Source: Cephalotus follicularis (Eukaryota > Streptophyta > Magnoliopsida > Oxalidales > Cephalotaceae). Taken from it: a stretch of DNA of 64,000 bases. A model generated the notes under the pieces. The model was not told the origin of the DNA. It did no database searches and saw only the letters and a program-made list of their open reading frames with translations. Each line of letters opens with the position of its first letter. Within the stretch, counting starts at the first letter, position 1. The stretch spans positions 429,899 to 493,898 of the forward strand of contig BDDD01000876.1 of NCBI GenBank assembly GCA_001972305.1, in the 5' to 3' direction. Positions 59,101-64,000 of this stretch are shown here, one piece after another. A program made the position numbers and the translations under genes.

Positions 59101-61921
59101 ATTGAAGTCGTTTCAGGGTTTCTTTTTACTGACAACATAAATACATCGTCGTAAGTTGTGTGCCATTATTTTGGGGTCAAATTCACGTTTCGAGATCGTT
59201 TAGTGGGTCAATTTATCGTTATTATATTTCTATGGACGTAATTGTAAATTTTGAAACGTTATGTTTTAAGTTGTTTCAGGGTTTCTTTTTGCAAAGAACA
59301 TAAATGCATCGTTGTAAGTTGTTTGCCTTATTTTGGGATCAAATTCGCGTCCGAAACCGTTTAATAGGTAAATTTTTCGTTATAATATTTCTTGGGGAGT
59401 AAATGTAAATTTTAAAAAGTTATGTTTTAAGTCATTTCAGGGCTTCTTTTTGCAAACAACATAAATGCATCATCGTAAATTTTTTTCCGTGATTTTCCTG
59501 TCAAATTCTCATTCTGAGATGTTTTAGTGGGTCAATTTATCGTTCTTATTTCTATGGGCGTAAATGTAAATTTTGAAAATTTATATTTTAAGTCGTTTCA
59601 TGGTTTCTTTTTGCAGACAACATAAATGCATCGTCGTAAGTTGTTTGCTATGATTTTGGGGTGAAATTCGCGTTCTGAGATAATTTAGTGCGTCAATTTA
59701 TCGTTCTTATATTTTTAGGGGCGTAATTGTAAATTTTGTAAAGTAATTTTTTAAGTCGTTTCCGGGTTTCTTTTTGCGAACAAAATAAATGCATCATCAT
59801 AATTTATTTTCGTGATTTTGCGGTCTAATTCGCGTTCTCAGATCTTTTAGTGAGTCAATTTAACGTTTTTATATTTTCAGAGGCGTAATTATAAATTTCA
59901 AAAAGTTATGTTTTAAGTAATTTCCTGGTTTTTTTATTGAATCCAAAAATGCATTGTCGTAAGTTGTTTGTCGTGATTTTGGGGTTAAATTCGTGTTCCG
60001 AGATCATTTTGTGGGTCAATTTATCCTTCTTATATTCTTAGGGGTGTAATTATAAATGTTCAAAAGTTATGATTTATGACATTTAAGGGTTTCTATTTGC
60101 AGACAACATAAATGTTTTATCGTAAGTTCTTTGCCGTGATTTTGGGGTCAAATTTACGTTCCGAGATCTTTTAGTGGGTTAATTTATCGTTCTTATATTC
60201 ATAGGGACGTAATTGTAAATTTTGAAAAGTTATGTTTTAAGGCGTTTCAAGGTTTCTTTTTGCAGAGAACATAAATGCATCGTCGTAAGTTATTTGCCAT
60301 TATTTTGGGATCAAATTTCTGTTATGAGATCGTTTAGTGGGTCAATTTATCGTTCTTATATTTCTTGGGGCATAAATGTAAATTTTTTAAAGTTATGTTT
60401 TAAGTCATTTCAGGGTTTCTTTTTGCAGTCAACATAAATGCATCTTCGTAAGTTGTTTGCCGTGATTTTGGGGTCAAATTCACCTTCGAAATCGTTTAGT
60501 GGGCCAATTTATCAATATTATATTTCTAGGGACGTAATTGTAAATTTTAAAAAGTTATGTTTTAGTCGTTTCAGGGTTTCTTTTTGCATACGACATAAAT
60601 GCATCGTCGTAAGTTGTTAGCCGTTATTTTGGGTTCAAATTTGCATTCCGAGATCATTTAGTGGGTCAATTTATCGTTCTAATATTCTTTAGGGGTAATT
60701 ATAAATTTTCAAAAGTTATGATTTATGTCATTTTAGGGTTTCTTTTTGCAGACACCATAAATGCATCGTCGTAAGTTGTTTGCCGTGATTTTGGGGTCAA
60801 ATTCGCATTCTGATATCGTTTAGTGGGTCAATTTATCCTTATATTTGGGGCGTAATTTAAAATTTTAAATAATTATGATTTAAGTTGTTTCAGGGTTTCT
60901 TTTTGCAGACAACACAAATGCATCGTCGTAAGTTGTTTGCCCTGATTTTGTGGTCAAATTCGCAGTCTGAGATCGTTTAGTGGGTCAATTTATCGTTTTA
61001 ATATTCTTTGGGGCGTAATTGTAAATTTTGAAAAGTTATGATTTAAGTCGTTTCAGGGTTTGTTTTTACAGACTCCATAAATGCATCGTCGTAATTTGTT
61101 TGCCATGATTTTTGGGTCAAATTCGGGTTCTGAGATCGTTTAGTGGGTCAAGTTATCGATCTTTTTGTGGCATAATTATAAATTTTAAAAAGTTATAATT
61201 CAAGTCCTTTTATGGTTTCTTTTTACTGACAATATAAATGCATCGTCATAAGTTGTTTGATATTATTTTGGGGTCAAATTCACGTTCCAAGATCGTTTAG
61301 TGTGTCAATTTATCGTTATTATATTTCTAGGGATGTAATTGTAAATTTTGAAAAGTTAAGTTTTAAGTCGTTTCAGGGTTTCTTTTTGCTGAGAACATAA
61401 ATGCATCGTTGTAAGTTGTTTGCCCTTATTTTGGGATCAAATTCGCGTCCGAAATCGTTTAGTGGGTAAATTTATCGTTAAAATATTTCTAGCGGCGTAA
61501 ATGTAAATTTTAAAAAGTTATGTTTTAAGTCATTTCAGGGCTTCTTTTTGCAAACAACATAAATGCATCGTCGTAAGCTTTTTGCCGTGATTTTGCTGTC
61601 AAATTCGCTTTCTGAGATCTTTTAGTGGGTTAATTTATCGTTTTTATATTTCTATGGGCGTAAATGTAAATTTTGAAATTTTATATTTTAAGTCGTTTCA
61701 TGGTTTATTTTTGCAGACGACATAAATGTATCGTCGTAAGTTGTTTGCTGTGATTTTGGGGTCAAATTCGCGTTCTGAGATAATTTATTGCGTCAATTTA
61801 TCGTTTTTATATTTCTAGGGGCGTAATTGTAAATTTTGTAAAGTAATCTTTTAAGTCGTTTCCGGGTATTTTTTTGCAAACAACATAAATGCATCATCGT
61901 AATTTTTTTTCCGTGATTTTG
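56185..61921. repeat. Satellite array, piece 7 (about 35 monomers) with 13-monomer HOR
   Basis: This is the longest uninterrupted piece. Variants can be told apart at the segment after TTTATCG: a (TTATTATATTTCTAGGGACG), b (TTCTAATATTCTTTGGGGCG), c (short, TTCTTTTTGGGGCG) and others. The order a b c' b' c'' a d e f g h i j starts at 58442 and begins again at 60501. Matching points lie 2,097-2,098 bp apart (58885/60982, 59048/61145, 59205/61302), or 2,058 bp in the section where one monomer lost about 39 bp. The mean monomer is therefore about 161 bp. No gene. Confidence 0.93.
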
Positions 61922-62299
61922 GGTGTCACATGTTGCTAACTCCTAGCACCAACTGTGCACCACCTATCTAACACCCTACACTCCAAAGATGACAGATAAG
62001 GTAACAATTACTATCGGCATTAGCGGGCAGTTTAACAATAAGATCTGCATTGCAGACAGTTTTGGTGTGTACTCTAGCCAACTCCTGACACATAGGACCA
62101 CCTCCGTTAGCCAGTGACATCTGCCATCACTCGACTAATCGGCAATAACATAGACAATCAATTCAATCAATTCAGTAGATATATTACATATATCAATAGT
62201 GTGTAATATAAAAGTTGTTTTCTTTAGAAACATTTAACAATTCATTGATCGTACATCTCATCGAAGGGAAACGATATCAATACAATAGTGGTTCCCAGT
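61922..62299 (-). repeat. Fragment of a 4566-family LTR (minus strand)
   Basis: On the minus strand it matches about 6420-6765 of the plus-strand Gypsy LTR, including GTCGAGTGATGGCAGATGTC and CCCGCTAATGCCG. It is cut at the satellite side within GACATGTGACACCC and at the other side by the next LTR. Confidence 0.8.
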
Positions 62300-64000
62300 T
62301 GTCACACCCGTTCCCTACAACAACCGATATCCTACCGAGAACGGATATGACGTTCCATATGACAACTTCTATTCGGAAGTCGCCATATGTTTATATAACT
62401 TTAAAAAAGAACCACTTCAAGGCTTTCCAAAACCATTCATAAAATTTGACTTTTCCAAAACTTTGAAAATTTTTCTAACTCTTAAATTTTTACGAAAATC
62501 GGGCATGTAGTATCCGTTTATCGGACTATGCCCCCTGTAAATAAAAACACAGTTTATATTCACACTCCCGAAGGAGGAATCAACAGTTTATAATCGGGCT
62601 CAGCCCTCAGCAAACCACAATTTAAAGCAGTAAACATAGGTTGGGCTCAGCCTCAACCATTTCAACTAGCAATAAAAGTAAATCTATAGGGCTTGGCCCT
62701 TTAAAAGCAAAACTATAAAGGAAAACGTTTATATGAAAACATAAGTAAATGCGTAATTTAATTGCTGATGTAGTATGATATGCATGTGTTAAAATCTTGG
62801 TAGCATGCCCTGCCTCCGTGGTCAATCATCAACAGCAACAAACTAGCAATCACTTACCATCTTGCCTTTAACTGGAAGGAAAAGAAAAGAGAGGGGGTTA
62901 GTCCAAATGACTAAGTGAGTAGAAACAATAAATACATCTCCCATAAATATATACTGAATAGAAGGCGAAATAAAATAAGCTCAAAGTAGTATAAAAGTGA
63001 ATCTACGGCAAGAAATAAAATCAATGATCACAAAAGAAATCAAGATCCAAAAGGATAATCAAACCAACTGAAGATATCAAGATCCATAACAAATCATGAT
63101 CCACAAAGGATATCGAGATCACAAAGGGATATCGAGATCACAAAGGAATATCGAGATTCTAGATGTATAAACGAAATCAACGAAAGGGATCTCAATACTC
63201 GACAAATGGCTCCACAATATAACATGAGTCAGAAATGAAAACAATATTATCAAAAGAGGTCCACAAAGGTTCCAACATCATCTCGATACTTAACAATCGA
63301 ATTCCACAAATAGGACCATAGACATTAACAAGGCTCCATAAATGAAGCACTCGAACTTAACAACGAAGTCCACCAAACGAATATCAAAGTCAAGACAGAA
63401 ATCAAATACATGAGAGTCAACAACAAATCCAAGTATCTGAATATCAACTCAAAGATACGATCATAAATCAAATATTAAACATCAAGAATGTAATATGTGT
63501 CCAAAGAATCATAAACAACAAAATATAAGGGGATGCTGGTACCAATCCTGTCACTGTCTCATATCCCCGCCAAATCACATGGCGTCAAAATCATATCCCC
63601 ACCAAATCACATGGCGTCATAATATAACCGCTGCAGCAATAATATAGGACAGTAGGCTACAGGATGTGATCATCATCCATCATACACCGGTGCAGAGTGC
63701 CTATGGTAAGTATAACATCCATACCTCGCACGAGGGGCTGACATATACCGCACAAACCCTAGCCCTCGCCGAGAAAACCCGCACGCATACTCAACCTCAT
63801 CCGAGGGACCCGCATGCAATATACATCAACAATCCAAACACAGTCCAATAGGAGGGTAATGGAGCAGCTCTGCTGCACTCACACTCAGCATACCATCATA
63901 GACAATAGTATGCCGCAGATCCAGGTATGGAATCCGGGGGCAGTTTCCACATGACACCCCGTCATAGACCAATGGGCCTGCTAAGTAGAGTTGAGCGTCG
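62300..64000 (-). mobile_element. LTR related to the TGTAATACCCC family, running off the window (minus strand)
   Basis: It opens with TGTCACACCCGTTCCC, the reverse of a GGGAACGGGTGTGACA LTR end. Minus-strand blocks match the three solo LTRs, for example GACTAGTCATTTGG-like sequence near 62900 and GGATTCCATACCTGGATCTG near 63920. Small tandem repeats: three units with GATATCGAGATCAC at 63108-63157 and a 32-bp duplication at 63560-63591/63592-63623. The other end is not in the window, so solo LTR versus full element is undecided. No gene seen. Confidence 0.75.

Noticed and set aside
56879..60620. Open frames of 60-90 codons through the satellite (also 7326-7601)
   Set aside because: They arise because the monomer is close to a multiple of three, begin mostly at non-ATG codons and change with each monomer indel.

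Overview
The window looks like plant nuclear heterochromatin. It holds plant-type LTR retrotransposons (chromodomain-bearing Ty3/Gypsy, a Tat-lineage Ty3/Gypsy with two RNase H domains, and a probable Ty1/Copia LTR fragment) and a tandem satellite with a monomer of about 161-162 bp. A short TTTAGGG-type (plant telomere) stretch is also present. I see no intact host gene, tRNA, rRNA or bacterial feature. The species cannot be named from this sequence. A pericentromeric or centromeric location is inferred from the satellite plus nested chromoviruses and has not been shown.

The backbone is one satellite array, now cut into seven visible pieces (about 7298-7879, 10547-11481, 21277-21564, 24458-26086, 48251-49742, 52391-53497, 56180-61921). 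Diagnostic monomer variants occur in a fixed order and form a higher-order repeat (HOR) of 13 monomers, about 2,097 bp, best seen from 58442 to 61921. Part of the same order continues across some of the inserted elements, so the pieces were once a continuous array.

Layout. 1-536: end of a probable Copia LTR. 537-1983: 3' half of a Gypsy element on the minus strand. 1984-7297: a related Gypsy element on the plus strand, from reverse transcriptase (RT) to the 3' LTR, head to head with the first. 7880-10541: solo LTR (TSD TTCGT). 11482-21276: full-length Tekay-like Gypsy with both LTRs and TSD TATTC. 21565-24457: solo LTR (TSD TTCGC/TTCAC). 26087-48250: a three-level nest. Its outer layer is a minus-strand Gypsy (TSD TTCGT). 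A Tat element at 26507-39489 (TSD ATACA) sits in its left LTR, and a solo LTR at 27455-30466 (TSD TGGGC) sits in the 5' LTR of the Tat element. 49743-52390 and 53498-56179: two more solo LTRs of the 7880 family (TSDs TTATC, TTCTG). From 61921: truncated LTR sequence of two families on the minus strand, running off the window end.

All polyproteins are dead (nonsense codons, frameshifts, lost catalytic or zinc-binding residues), so nothing here looks autonomously mobile. The feature most worth following is inside the Tat element. It has lost nearly all of its integrase but carries, on the opposite strand, a complete-looking three-exon gene (35314-37765) with its own TATA box, two GT-AG introns and a poly(A) signal. 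Second is a recurrent LTR architecture: GTCGAC-centred short palindromes in two clusters at similar offsets in LTR families that otherwise look different.
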